64,000 nt of DNA, taken from positions 3,534,001-3,598,000 of the forward strand of contig NZ_CP051774.1 of NCBI RefSeq assembly GCF_012913485.1. Direction: 5' to 3'. Below are positions 47,356-56,900 of the stretch, in pieces (positions within the stretch are counted from its first letter, which is position 1; the number at the start of each line of letters is the position of its first letter). The notes under the pieces were generated by a model. It saw nothing but the letters and a program-made list of their open reading frames with translations, was not told the origin of the DNA and did not search any database. Source of the stretch: Luteolibacter luteus (GTDB lineage: Bacteria > Verrucomicrobiota > Verrucomicrobiia > Verrucomicrobiales > Akkermansiaceae). Position numbers and translations under genes: made by a program.

Positions 47356-49080
47356 CTATGGCCTCGTGATGCGGATCTCCTTGTCGCTGGCGGTCATGGA
47401 ACTCTTCGTCGCTTCGGAGACGTATTTGACCGCCACGAAGAGCGGCACGTTCCTCAGCCGGAGTTCCTTGATCCGGATTGCGCCGTCCACCTTAGGGTCG
47501 ATAGATACCGGGAAGACCGCCGCTCCTTTGGCGTTTTCCTTGGCCAATTGGTTCAGAGAGGCCACCGCTTCGGTGAGGGACACATCCTCGAACTCCACCG
47601 TCGGGAGGATAATCTTGCTGGCTGCTTGCGCCGCCTTGCCCTTTGGCAGTGGCGGTTCGACTGGTGGGGGCCCGACGACGAAGTTTTCCTTCTCATCGGC
47701 TGGGACGAAGGTGACCGCGAATTCATCCACCTTGAATCTCAAGTTGGTCTGTTTGGCCATTTCGCCCAGGACCGAGATGATGGTCGCGTTTTTCATATCG
47801 AGGGTGACCAAGGCCTTGCCGGGATCCGGCTCGTTGTTATCCCCCCCGCGCGGTTTGCGGATCACGAAGTTCACGCCCTGTTTGGCCGGCTCCTTCTCGG
47901 CGGTATCGAGCTCCTTGCTCCTGAGGCGGATGAAATCGATCGCTTCTTCCAAGGAGGTATTTTCGAACTTCACGGCGGGAATGACGATGTTTTGGAGCTT
48001 TGTATAGATAGCCATCGTCCCGGTGGGGGCTGGAGCTTGATTGACCGTCACACGAGGCGCAGCCGGGGCATCCTTCCGTTTGGGTTCCTCGGCCTTCGTC
48101 GCCCCGAACAAGGTTAGCATTCCGATCATTGCCACTCCGCCGGCCCGCCATGCGGGATGAGTCTTGCGGTGGATGGAGATCTCCCGGATCCGGTTCTTCA
48201 GCTCGGAGCTGCTTTCGAAGATTCCCACGAAGCCGAGTTGCAGGCCGGGGCGGGGTGCGACCATCTGGAGCTTGAGAAGTGCGTGGCCGTAGTCGGAGCG
48301 GCGATCGCTCTGATCCAGCGAGAGCACTTGAGCGTCGCAAGCCGTCTCGCGGTCGGCGCGCAACCGTGCGAAGGCGAACCACAGGACGGGATTGAACCAG
48401 TGCAGGGCTTGGAAGAGGCAGCACAGGCCATTCACGGGGAGGTCCAGGCGCTTAAGATGCGTCAACTCGTGCAGGAGGATCAATCTGGCCTCGGCCTCAC
48501 TGAAGCTCTGGAGAAAGCTCGACGGGAGGAGCAATGTCGGCCGGATGAACCCGGTAACAGCGGGGCTCTCCACCTCCCGTGAAACAATCACGCGTGGAAG
48601 CTTTGCCAGTCCTACCTCACGGGCCGCGCTTCCGATCGAATGGAGCAGGGTCTCGTCTGCGGTCGCGGCTTGTTTCGTGATCCGGCGCATGTTCCGGCGA
48701 TAGCCCGTCATCCCGAACAGGAGCACCGCTGCACTTCCGGCGAGCCAAGCCAAGGCCCAAGGGTTCACCTTGGCGGTCGTCCGCAAGGGAGAGGTTGCGG
48801 CGGCAGGCGCAGCTGGATCCGCGGCTGCGTTTTCCCCGATTTCAATCTGGGGTGCCGTCTCTTGGACCACCGGTGCTTTCTTCGGCAGGATACCAAAGGG
48901 CACGGTGGGCAGGACCGGCAGGGCGAGGACGAGCAGCATGGGGAGCCACAAGGCGTAACGCCATTGCGGTGGAAGCCAGCGGCGGAGCAGCAACTGCAGG
49001 CCGAGGACGGCCACCGTCAGCACCGAGGCGCGGAGGGTGGTGGCGAGCAGCCAATCAAACGATGACTCAAGCATGTTCAT
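47356..49080 (-). CDS. M56-family (BlaR1/MecR1-like) membrane metalloprotease with STN-like C-terminal repeats
   Basis: A 574-residue protein. Membrane helices lie at about 15-32, 43-60, 108-124 and 313-328. The gluzincin site is HELTH (His204, Glu205, His208) with a downstream Glu245 in RETACDA. Instead of the penicillin-binding sensor of BlaR1, residues 355-460 and 488-574 are two related short domains (VKFENTSLEEAIDFI and VEFEDVSLTEAVASL) like secretin/TonB N-terminal domains. It starts 9 bases after the BlaI-type repressor gene, and probably cleaves it on an unknown signal. Confidence 0.82.
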   Translation of the reverse strand: MNMLESSFDWLLATTLRASVLTVAVLGLQLLLRRWLPPQWRYALWLPMLLVLALPVLPTVPFGILPKKAPVVQETAPQIEIGENAAADPAAPAAATSPLRTTAKVNPWALAWLAGSAAVLLFGMTGYRRNMRRITKQAATADETLLHSIGSAAREVGLAKLPRVIVSREVESPAVTGFIRPTLLLPSSFLQSFSEAEARLILLHELTHLKRLDLPVNGLCCLFQALHWFNPVLWFAFARLRADRETACDAQVLSLDQSDRRSDYGHALLKLQMVAPRPGLQLGFVGIFESSSELKNRIREISIHRKTHPAWRAGGVAMIGMLTLFGATKAEEPKRKDAPAAPRVTVNQAPAPTGTMAIYTKLQNIVIPAVKFENTSLEEAIDFIRLRSKELDTAEKEPAKQGVNFVIRKPRGGDNNEPDPGKALVTLDMKNATIISVLGEMAKQTNLRFKVDEFAVTFVPADEKENFVVGPPPVEPPLPKGKAAQAASKIILPTVEFEDVSLTEAVASLNQLAKENAKGAAVFPVSIDPKVDGAIRIKELRLRNVPLFVAVKYVSEATKSSMTASDKEIRITRP

Positions 49081-49089
49081 GGCGTGGAT

Positions 49090-49476
49090 TCAGTTTTGGT
49101 TTTTGTCGATGGATTGATCGAGGAGCTTCTTCAGCTCCTTTACCTCGTCCGGCGTGAGCCGGGCGTTCTTGGCGAAGTGGACGAGCAGCGGCTTCGCGGC
49201 TCCTTGGAAAATGCGTTCGAGGAAGGATTCGCTCTCCGCTTTCACGCAGGCCTCGCGTTTCACGGCGGGGGAATAGAGTTTGGGAGATCCCGCTTCATCG
49301 GAGATCTCGAGTGCGCCCTTTTCGACCAAGCGGCTGAGCAAGGTGCGAACGGTGTTCTCTGCCCAGCCGGTTGGTTCCTTGAGGGCTCTGGCGACGTCCG
49401 AGGCGGTGCGCGGGGCGGACTCCCACAACACTTCCATCACGGACCATTCGGATTCGGAGATATTCGGTGCTCCCAT
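49090..49476 (-). CDS. BlaI/MecI-family transcriptional repressor
   Basis: A 128-residue winged-helix repressor (ISESEWSVMEVLWESAPRTASDVARAL, then GWAENTVRTLLSRLVEKGAL) with a helical dimerisation tail. The family binds TACA-type dyads and is removed by cleavage by a cognate M56 protease, here encoded immediately downstream. No beta-lactamase or PBP gene lies nearby, so targets are unknown apart from autoregulation through the operator at 49495-49525. Confidence 0.9.
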   Translation of the reverse strand: MGAPNISESEWSVMEVLWESAPRTASDVARALKEPTGWAENTVRTLLSRLVEKGALEISDEAGSPKLYSPAVKREACVKAESESFLERIFQGAAKPLLVHFAKNARLTPDEVKELKKLLDQSIDKNQN

Positions 49477-49494
49477 GGCTGATAAGACTTCACC

Positions 49495-49525
49495 ACAAAT
49501 GTAATGGAGTGTCCACTACATTTGT
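49495..49525 (-). promoter_or_regulatory. BlaI-type operator upstream of the repressor gene
   Basis: ACAAATGTAATGG (49495-49507) and CCACTACATTTGT (49513-49525) form a 13-bp dyad with a single mismatch around 5 bases. Each half holds the ACAnnTGTA core known for BlaI/MecI. It starts 18 bases upstream of the repressor ATG (49476), so a bound repressor would block its own promoter. Confidence 0.75.
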
Positions 49526-49536
49526 AGAGGAATGGA

Positions 49537-49572
49537 TTAAAAAAGAGAGGCCGCCCCGAACGGGACGGCCTC
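49537..49572 (-). terminator. Rho-independent terminator for the CxxCH protein gene
   Basis: Arms GAGGCCGCCCCG (49547-49558) and CGGGACGGCCTC (49561-49572) pair with one mismatch; the A-run 49539-49544 gives a U-run on the minus strand. It lies 30 bases past the stop at 49602. Confidence 0.7.
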
Positions 49573-49601
49573 GTCACATACCAATGAAATGGTTTCAGGG
49601 A

Positions 49602-52600
49602 TCAGCCGCCCGTCGCCTTCAGCGAGCTGAGGTATTCGATCAGCGAGGTGAAGTCCTGCACGGAAAGTCCCGCAGCGAGGCCCGGCGGCATCATCGATTG
49701 CGGCATGTGCGTTTCTTCCGCCACGTCGGCGCGCTTCAGCTTCATCACTTGGCCGGTGATGTTGCGAAGGTCGACGATGCCATCCACTTCGCCAGTCACG
49801 AAGCCCATCTGCGCCGTGCCATCCTTCATCTTGAACATCGAGGTCTGGAAGCCTTGGGCTACCACCTTGTTCGGATCCAGCACCGAGTCGATGAGGTAGT
49901 CACGGGTAAACTTCGCGCCCGCGGCACCGAGGTAAGGGCCCTTTTGCTCGGCCTTCGGATCCACGGCGTGGCAGGCGATGCAGCCCTGCGAAGTGAACAG
50001 GCGCTGGCCGGTGGCGACATCGCCCTTGCTCTCCATCGCGGTCTTCGCGACTTCGGCAGCGGGGACCTCGGCCACCTTCTTGCCGCTGGAGCCCAGCGCC
50101 GCCACTGCTTCCTTGGCAGTCTTTGCGGCGTTGATCAGCTCGCTGTTGTCCCAGTGCATGCCTTCCTCGATTTGCTTGTCGAAGCCGGGCGCCTTCAGGT
50201 CGGCGATTGCCAGGAAGAAGCCCACTTCGCGCGGGGTTTTTTCGACTTCCTTCTGCACCCGCTTCTTCGCCTCTTCCTTTGCCAGCGGACTGGAAGCCAC
50301 CGTGATCATCGCCTTCCACGCGATGCGGCTGGCGGCGTTGCCCTGCTTGGCAGCGATCTCGCGGAGTGCGCCGATCTGGTTGCCTCGCTCTGCGGAGTTC
50401 ACGAAGTCGCTGATGTATTTCTCCGCGTCACCGGCCACCTCCTTGTCTTGGCTCCAGGTGGATAGCACCGCCAAACGGAAGGGCATCGACTTGGCTTCGC
50501 CTGCCTTTGGCAAGGCATTGAAGAACTCCACGCGTTGGGCGAAGGGGCGCTTCTTGTCCTTGGACGCTTCCACGAGAAGCATCAGTTGCGTTTCGTTCAG
50601 TTCCTTGGCTCCGAGGGCGGCCAGAACCGGATCGGCTCCCGCGAGCTTCATCCCGGCTACGTCCATGCGGTTCTTGCCGAGGATATCGAGAAGCTGGTTC
50701 TGGCGGTCTGGCGGGACCATGCCGAAGCCTTTCTCGATCGCGCCGACGATCTTGGTCGTGGCATCCCACTCCACCGGCTCGTAGTAGGGGCCGCGGTCAT
50801 CAGGACGAGTCTCCCACCACTTCTTCATGTCCCATTCCTTCTCCTGATGGCTCAGGCGCGCCAAAGCGGCGAGCACATCGAAGCGGAGTTCGAAATCCTT
50901 CGATTTGCCGAAGGTGGCCAGCAGGCCATCCACCACTTCCATCTTGTGGATACGCTCCAAGGCGAGCAGCGCGAGCTTGCGGGTCGCGGTGTCGTTCACC
51001 GCAGTGAGGAGGGCGGGGATATTCTCCAGCGAGACCAGCACCTGCATGGCGGTGTGCATCAAGCGCGGCGAATCGCTTTCCTCGCGCCAATCCATCGAGG
51101 CCGAGATGATGGCCGGGGCCGCGCCCTTCAATTGCAAATGCTCGATGCCTACCAAGGCCTGCAGCACCACCCGCGGATCCTTGTCCTTCAGGGCATCGCC
51201 ATAGAGCTTTGCGGGCACACCGTTCAGCTCCTTCTTGTTGTCGGTCAGCGCGCGAAGGATCTGCTCCTTGATGGTTGCATCACCTGCGAGCTCGGAAAGC
51301 GGCTTGGTACTAGAGGCACCGTAGGCTTGTTTGAAGGTCCAGATCGCCGCCGTGCGGACGGCCACCGATTGCTTCGTATCCTTCGCGATGGCCAGGATGC
51401 TTTCCGCGAAGGCGGGCTTTCTGCCGCGCTTCAGGATTTCGCGTTGTGCTTCGAGCCGCTGCACCGCGCTCGCGGATTCCAGCAGCTTCACCAAGGCGGC
51501 ATCGTCCACCTTCGTCACATCGGTGTACTTTGCCGGAGTGGCTCCCGGGTAGGTTACGATGTGGATCATGCCTACCGGCTTGTCCTTGCCGGCGTAGTCG
51601 AAGCCACCGTCCCGCCAGTCGGCGAGGAAGAGGCGGGAATTGCCGTCCACGTCCACGTCCGTGGCGTGTGGCAGCTTTTCAAAGGTCTGCTGCTCCACGC
51701 TGAAGCTCGCGCCGGATCGCTTCCATGGATGGTAATGGACCGTCCCGGTCGTCCAGTCGGTCGAGAAGAGCGCGTCGGTGAACTCCTTCGGAAAGCCGGG
51801 TTCGCTGAGCCACAGCGAGCCGGTGCCGGAGCCACCACCGTAGTCTGCCAGCGGCTTGATCGCCTCGTCGGCGAAATTCTGGTAAAGCCGAGGATAACCG
51901 TGATCACCGAGTGCGGTGTAGTGGTGGAAGCGGGTGTTCCAGCCCTTGCCGTCGTTTGTGTTGTCGCGGCTGAAAAGATCCAGTTCGGGGGAAATAGCCG
52001 TGTCGCAGATATTCCGGACCATCAGCGCGTAGGGCTCGATCTGCGAGCCGTCCGGGCGGACGCGGAGCACGCCGCCGCCATGAAGCGTGTAGGTGGAGCC
52101 ATCCGTGCCCTTTGCCGGGAAGGTGCCAAAGTCGCCCACCGAGATGTAAAGCCAGCCGTCGATGCCCATGCGCACGCCGTTCGTCGTGTGGTCGGCACCG
52201 CGCGGGTGCTCGATGCCGCCGCCGAGGCCGGTCACAAGAGTCTTCGTCTCGTCCGCCACGCCGTCCCCGTTGGTATCGCGGTAGGAGCTGAGGTAGGGCG
52301 GATGGATCAGGTAAAGGGTATCGCCCACGAAGTGGCCGCCGCGCGGGCTGTCCACATCCGGCACGAAGTGAATGAACTCGTCCGCCTTGCCATCACCGTC
52401 CTTGTCACGGCAGCGGATGATGCGGCCCATGTGTTCCTTGTGGCCGAGCGAACCGTTCTGGTCCGATGAAACGTACACGTCCCCGCTTGCGGAGACCGTG
52501 ATGGCCGCCGGGTAATCCGCATTCGGCGGACCGGCGAATTCCTTCATGACGAAGCCATCCGGCAACGCGCAGGCGCTGCCAACGGTGGCAATGGAGATCA

Positions 52601-52622
52601 AATATCGGGTGGATCGATGCAT
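49602..52622 (-). CDS. PVC-type heme-binding CxxCH protein with dehydrogenase-like propeller and HEAT-like repeats
   Basis: A 1006-residue exported protein. The N-terminus (STRYLISIATVGSACA) looks like a signal peptide. Residues about 20-380 form a beta-propeller of the membrane-bound-dehydrogenase type (DKDGDGKADEFIHF, IEHPRGADHTTNGVRMGIDGWLYISVGDFG, DVDGNSRLFLADWRDGGFD). The middle is helical, HEAT-like. Near residue 880 is a single c-type heme site, GCIACH, with C-terminal SMMPPGLAAGLS supplying a possible axial Met. The family is typical of Planctomycetes and Verrucomicrobia; proposed roles are in carbohydrate oxidation, but no substrate is proven. ATG at 52622 is preferred. Confidence 0.85.
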   Translation of the reverse strand: MHRSTRYLISIATVGSACALPDGFVMKEFAGPPNADYPAAITVSASGDVYVSSDQNGSLGHKEHMGRIIRCRDKDGDGKADEFIHFVPDVDSPRGGHFVGDTLYLIHPPYLSSYRDTNGDGVADETKTLVTGLGGGIEHPRGADHTTNGVRMGIDGWLYISVGDFGTFPAKGTDGSTYTLHGGGVLRVRPDGSQIEPYALMVRNICDTAISPELDLFSRDNTNDGKGWNTRFHHYTALGDHGYPRLYQNFADEAIKPLADYGGGSGTGSLWLSEPGFPKEFTDALFSTDWTTGTVHYHPWKRSGASFSVEQQTFEKLPHATDVDVDGNSRLFLADWRDGGFDYAGKDKPVGMIHIVTYPGATPAKYTDVTKVDDAALVKLLESASAVQRLEAQREILKRGRKPAFAESILAIAKDTKQSVAVRTAAIWTFKQAYGASSTKPLSELAGDATIKEQILRALTDNKKELNGVPAKLYGDALKDKDPRVVLQALVGIEHLQLKGAAPAIISASMDWREESDSPRLMHTAMQVLVSLENIPALLTAVNDTATRKLALLALERIHKMEVVDGLLATFGKSKDFELRFDVLAALARLSHQEKEWDMKKWWETRPDDRGPYYEPVEWDATTKIVGAIEKGFGMVPPDRQNQLLDILGKNRMDVAGMKLAGADPVLAALGAKELNETQLMLLVEASKDKKRPFAQRVEFFNALPKAGEAKSMPFRLAVLSTWSQDKEVAGDAEKYISDFVNSAERGNQIGALREIAAKQGNAASRIAWKAMITVASSPLAKEEAKKRVQKEVEKTPREVGFFLAIADLKAPGFDKQIEEGMHWDNSELINAAKTAKEAVAALGSSGKKVAEVPAAEVAKTAMESKGDVATGQRLFTSQGCIACHAVDPKAEQKGPYLGAAGAKFTRDYLIDSVLDPNKVVAQGFQTSMFKMKDGTAQMGFVTGEVDGIVDLRNITGQVMKLKRADVAEETHMPQSMMPPGLAAGLSVQDFTSLIEYLSSLKATGG

Positions 52623-52739
52623 CGGCGCGTTCACTACGCAATAAATCCCCCGATTTCTCAATCCCAAGTGTGGGTTACTCCGGTATCCGCCGCCGAAAAT
52701 GACTTGCCCGGACATTGGATTCCACGCACACGCAGGCCC

Positions 52740-53642
52740 GTGATTCGCAAGGCCTTCCTCCTTGGTGCCGGTCTGGGCACGCGGCTCCGACCGCTTACCG
52801 ATCTACTGCCGAAACCGCTTGTGCCGCTTTTCCACAAGCCGCTCATCGAATGGGCAATGGAGTCCTGCCTTGCAGCCGGGATCACCGATTTCGCGATCAA
52901 TACCCACCATCTTCCGGACAAGTGGACCTACGCCGAAAGTGAGGACACGAGCCTTTTGGCAGGAAACGGTTTCTCCCCAAAAGGGGGGGTATGGAAAAAC
53001 ACCCCGATCCACCTTTTCCACGAGCCCGTACTCCTCGAGACGGGCGGCGGCGTGAAAAACATCGAGCCGTGGGCGGCGGGGGAAAGCGTGCTCGTCCACA
53101 ATGGAGACATCTTTTCCTCCCTCCCGCTGGATAAGCTGATTGCTGCCCACGAAGCTTCGGAGTGCCCCGTGACGCTCGCACTCCGCTCGAAAGGAGACGC
53201 CACGCACATCGCCATCGAAGGAGATCGGGTGATCGATATCCGGGCGAAGCTCGGGATCTCCGAAGGCACCCATGTCTTCACGGGCATCTACTGCTTTGAT
53301 CCCGAGCTCTTCGATCTCCTGCCTCCCGGCGAGAAGGCCTCGGTGATTCCCGCCTTCCTGGAACTCGCAAGGCAGGGACGCCTCGGAGCCATTGTCCTCG
53401 ATGAGGGTGAGTGGCGCGATCTTGGTGACCACGCAAGCTATCTCGCCGCCCATCGCGAGATGGCCCTTGCCCCCGCGATCCATCCGGAGGCGGTCATTGA
53501 TCCCGGTGCGATCGTCACGGGTAGTGTCGTCGGCCCGATGGCTGTCATCTCGGAAGGAGCTACGGTGAAGGCCTCGGTTTTGTGGCCCGGAGCGCGGGTT
53601 GAGAAGGGTACCCCGATAGAAGGCCAAATCATCTGCCGCTGA
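52740..53642 (+). CDS. Sugar-1-phosphate nucleotidyltransferase (NTP_transferase, MurU/GMP-like)
   Basis: A 300-residue enzyme with the Rossmann-type signature LGAGLGTRLRPLTDLLPKPLVPLFHKPL, VHNGDIFS (metal Asp), and C-terminal hexapeptide-like beta-helix residues (IHPEAVIDPGAIVTGSVVGPMAVI). It joins NTP to a sugar-1-phosphate. GTG at 52740 starts the conserved core. Mannose-1-phosphate, MurNAc-1-phosphate and GlcNAc-1-phosphate are possible substrates; a small-molecule kinase at 60096 could supply the sugar phosphate. It is divergent from the CxxCH gene with 117 bases between. Confidence 0.82.
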   Translation: MIRKAFLLGAGLGTRLRPLTDLLPKPLVPLFHKPLIEWAMESCLAAGITDFAINTHHLPDKWTYAESEDTSLLAGNGFSPKGGVWKNTPIHLFHEPVLLETGGGVKNIEPWAAGESVLVHNGDIFSSLPLDKLIAAHEASECPVTLALRSKGDATHIAIEGDRVIDIRAKLGISEGTHVFTGIYCFDPELFDLLPPGEKASVIPAFLELARQGRLGAIVLDEGEWRDLGDHASYLAAHREMALAPAIHPEAVIDPGAIVTGSVVGPMAVISEGATVKASVLWPGARVEKGTPIEGQIICR

Positions 53643-53946
53643 GTGGATTTCTTCGGTGGGTGGTGAAAAGTGGTCTGATATTCTGAGGGTTAGGTTCGGT
53701 TTGAATATTTTGTTGCGTAAAGTACTCAAGTTGGTAAAGATTAGCCCAGTTCGAGCGACACCGGCCCAAGCCGGCTGCTTGGACGGCGACTGAGACCTCC
53801 GAAGAGGATCGTCGATTTCGCCCACCGTGTTGTCCCACGGCGGCGGTTCCCGCCTGCGCTTCCTTGCAGGCTGTTGAAGCAACCGAGAAATCAATCCTCG
53901 CCCCAAGCCACGTGGCTCCCGGCGTTGGAACCCTTTTGTTCTAACA
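53643..53946. other. 304-base intergenic region without a gene
   Basis: No open frame with homology was seen. It contains two small inverted repeats, CCGGC-CCAA-GCCGG around 53761-53776 and GCCTGC-loop-GCAGGC around 53852-53871. No strong -35/-10 pair for the large downstream gene stands out. Confidence 0.4.
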
Positions 53947-56900
53947 ATGAATCCCACTCTATCCGGGCGGCGTCGTGCTGTCCTCCTCGCGTCCCTGTTG
54001 TCCGCCGGCCTCTCAGCCGTTGCGGTAGCGGCCCCCAAATATGAATCCGGATCCTTGATCCTTTCCCAGCCGAACTCCGGCACTTGGAAAGTGGTGAACT
54101 TCACCACGGCCTTCCCTTCGATTCCCGTGGTCGTGCTCGGCACCGCGACGAATGCGGATACGGCCGGCTTTGCGGCCCGCGTCCGAAATGTCACGGCGAC
54201 CGGATTTGAGTACCAGATCGATGAATGGGACTACCTTGATGGTGTCCATGGCCAGGAGACCCTGAACTATCTGGCGATCGAACCGGGGACCCACACGATC
54301 GATGGCAAGGTCTGGCAAGCAGGCCGGGCGAGCGGGGTCACCCGCAGCTTGCAGACGGTGACACTCGGGAGCGGCTTCAGCGCGGCCCCCGTGGTGCTGG
54401 CCCAAGTGGAGTCCACCGCGAATGCGAAGGCGGTGACGAGCCGTGTGCAGGCGGTGACCACCACGAACTTCCAGCTCAAGGCGATCACACAGGAGTCCGA
54501 TGCAGCGGCCTTGACGAGCGAGTCCGTCGGTTGGATTGCGATCGCGCCTTCCACCGGCACGCTGGATGGGGCGGGCTTCCAAGCGGCGAAGACCGGTGCC
54601 AACGTGACCGATGCGTGGAAGACGATCACTTTCGGCAGCACGCTTAAGCAGCCGCTGTTCTTCGCGCAGTCCCAGACAAACAATGGTGCCGATCCCTTCG
54701 TGATCCGCCGCAGGAATCTCAGTGGCACCGGCGTGGAGATCTTTCTTCAAGAAGAGCAATCGGCCGGCACGGAAACAGCACACGCCAATGGTGAGGATGT
54801 CGGCTTCCTGGCGATCGGCGAAACGCAAGGAGAAGTGCGGTCTAAGCTGGAGCTTGGCGAATTGATCCAGAATCAGGCGACCGCAGGAACCTGGCACACG
54901 GTGAACTTCTCCGTGACCTACGCGAATCCCGTGGTGGTCTTCGGACCTTCGACGCAGAACGACAGCGATCCCTTGGGCGTTCGCGTCCGCAACGTGACGT
55001 CCACCGGCTTCGAGTGGCAGTTCGATGAATGGGACTACCAAGACGGCGCGCATGCCGAGGAGAAGGTGCACTACCTTGTCGCGGAAGAGGGCAGCTACAT
55101 CATCGGCGGACTGCTCTGGCAATTTGGCCGCGCCGCGGCGGTCAATCAGGCGGCATCGGCCCTCACCTTTGCCGAGGCCTTCGCGGTGGCTCCGGTGGTT
55201 CTCACGCAAACCGCTTCGCGGAATGGAGCCAGCGCGGTGAAGTCGCGGGTCAGCGGCGTCAGCGCCACCGGCTTTTTCGTTCGCCTTGAGGAGGAGAACG
55301 CGCAGGACCAGACGCACGTCAATGAGGCGGTGCACTATCTGGCAGTGCAGCAGGGGAATGGCCGACTGCTCACGCCGCCCTATCTGTCGGTAAACACTTT
55401 TCTAACAGCCGCGGAGGTGACGGAGTTCTTCAAGTCCCAGGCCTTCACGCGGAAAGTGGCGGATCCCTTCCTCTTTGCGGATGCGCAGACGCGGAATGAC
55501 ATCGATCCCGTCACGCTGCGGTTCCGGAATCTCAATGCGAATGGCGCGGACCTGCGCTTGCAGGAGGAAAGCTCGCTGGATGTGAACATTGCGCACACCG
55601 CGGAGAAGCTCGGCTACCTTTCGATCGCCGGTTCCCTGGACACGGATGAGGATGGCTTGCCGGATGTCTGGGAGATCGCGAACGGACTGAATCCGAACAA
55701 TGCAGCGGATGCCTTGCTCGATCCCGACGGCGATGGTCTCAGCAACCTGGCTGAGCAGACCCACGGCACCAATCCGAATGTCGCTAATGGTGCCGGAAGC
55801 ATCACGGTCACGACCTTGGCGCCGGATGCCTTCGAGAAAGAGGGAGGACTTGCTTCTTTCCTGGTCACCCGCAGCGGAGGCACGGCGCCGGCGACTGTTG
55901 GTTTCGCCCTCGGTGGCACCGCAACAAGTGGCGACTACGTCGTGAAGGACGACCGCGGCGTGACTCTCAGCGGCACCGTGTCCTTCGGGGCAGGGGAGAC
56001 GACGAGGACGGTCTACATTGTCCCGGCCCTTGATACGCTGGAGGAGTATCCAGAGAGCCTGACGCTCACCATCTCCAATGGCTCCGGCTACGCGGTGGGC
56101 ACGCCGAAGGTGGCGACAGTGAAGATCAAGGATGCGACCGATGCTCCCGCGAACGAGCAACTCTTCGTGGCCTACCTCACTCGCCAGGGGACGGCACAGT
56201 CCTATGGCTCTGGCGTGGCGACGCTCTTCCTGAATGGATCGAAGACCGCCGCACGGGTGAACCTCAGCTTCAGCGGCCTGACTTCGAACCAGGTGAACGC
56301 TTACCTGCGCTACGGAGTGACCTCCGGCGTGGGACCGGAATTGCGGCCTACCTTGCCGATCGGTCAGGTGACGAATGAAACCTGGACGGTCAATCCGGTG
56401 GGTGCGCTCAATGGGCAGGATCTCATCGATGGTCTTTTCCAGAGCGGAGGGAAGTGGGTCTACCTTAATATCGGTACCGGTACCTATCCGGCGGGTGAGA
56501 TCGCAGGAACTTTCTCCCGGCAGACGGGGTCGAGCACCTTCACTCCTCCGCCTGCGCCGCCGACTCCGGGCACGCTGACCGGAGATGCGCTGACGCGTGA
56601 TGTCTCGCGCTTCCTCACGCAGGCCACCTTCGGCCCGACCAAAGCGGAGATCGACGGGCTGGTGAATGCGATCCAGACCACCTATGCGGGCGACCGCTTG
56701 GCTGCTTACTCAGCATGGATCGACACCCAATTCGCCTATGATCAGACCAAGCTGCTGGCCTATACTGAAGCGGCGGACGCCCATGAGTGGAATTTGCGAG
56801 GTGCCTCGCCCTCGAACTTCACGAACAACGATGAGCCGAACTACCATAACCGCCGTAGGGGATGGTGGCTCATCTCGACGAAAGCCCAGGACCAGCTCCG

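Noticed and set aside
50535-52469. Plus-strand open frame of 644 codons opposite the CxxCH protein
   Set aside because: Antisense to a gene with a heme site, propeller motifs and a proper terminator; the translation looks compositionally random.
54013-55335. Minus-strand open frame of 440 codons opposite the lectin repeats
   Set aside because: Mirror of repetitive coding DNA; no motif, no start context, and the plus-strand gene has a signal peptide and clear domains.
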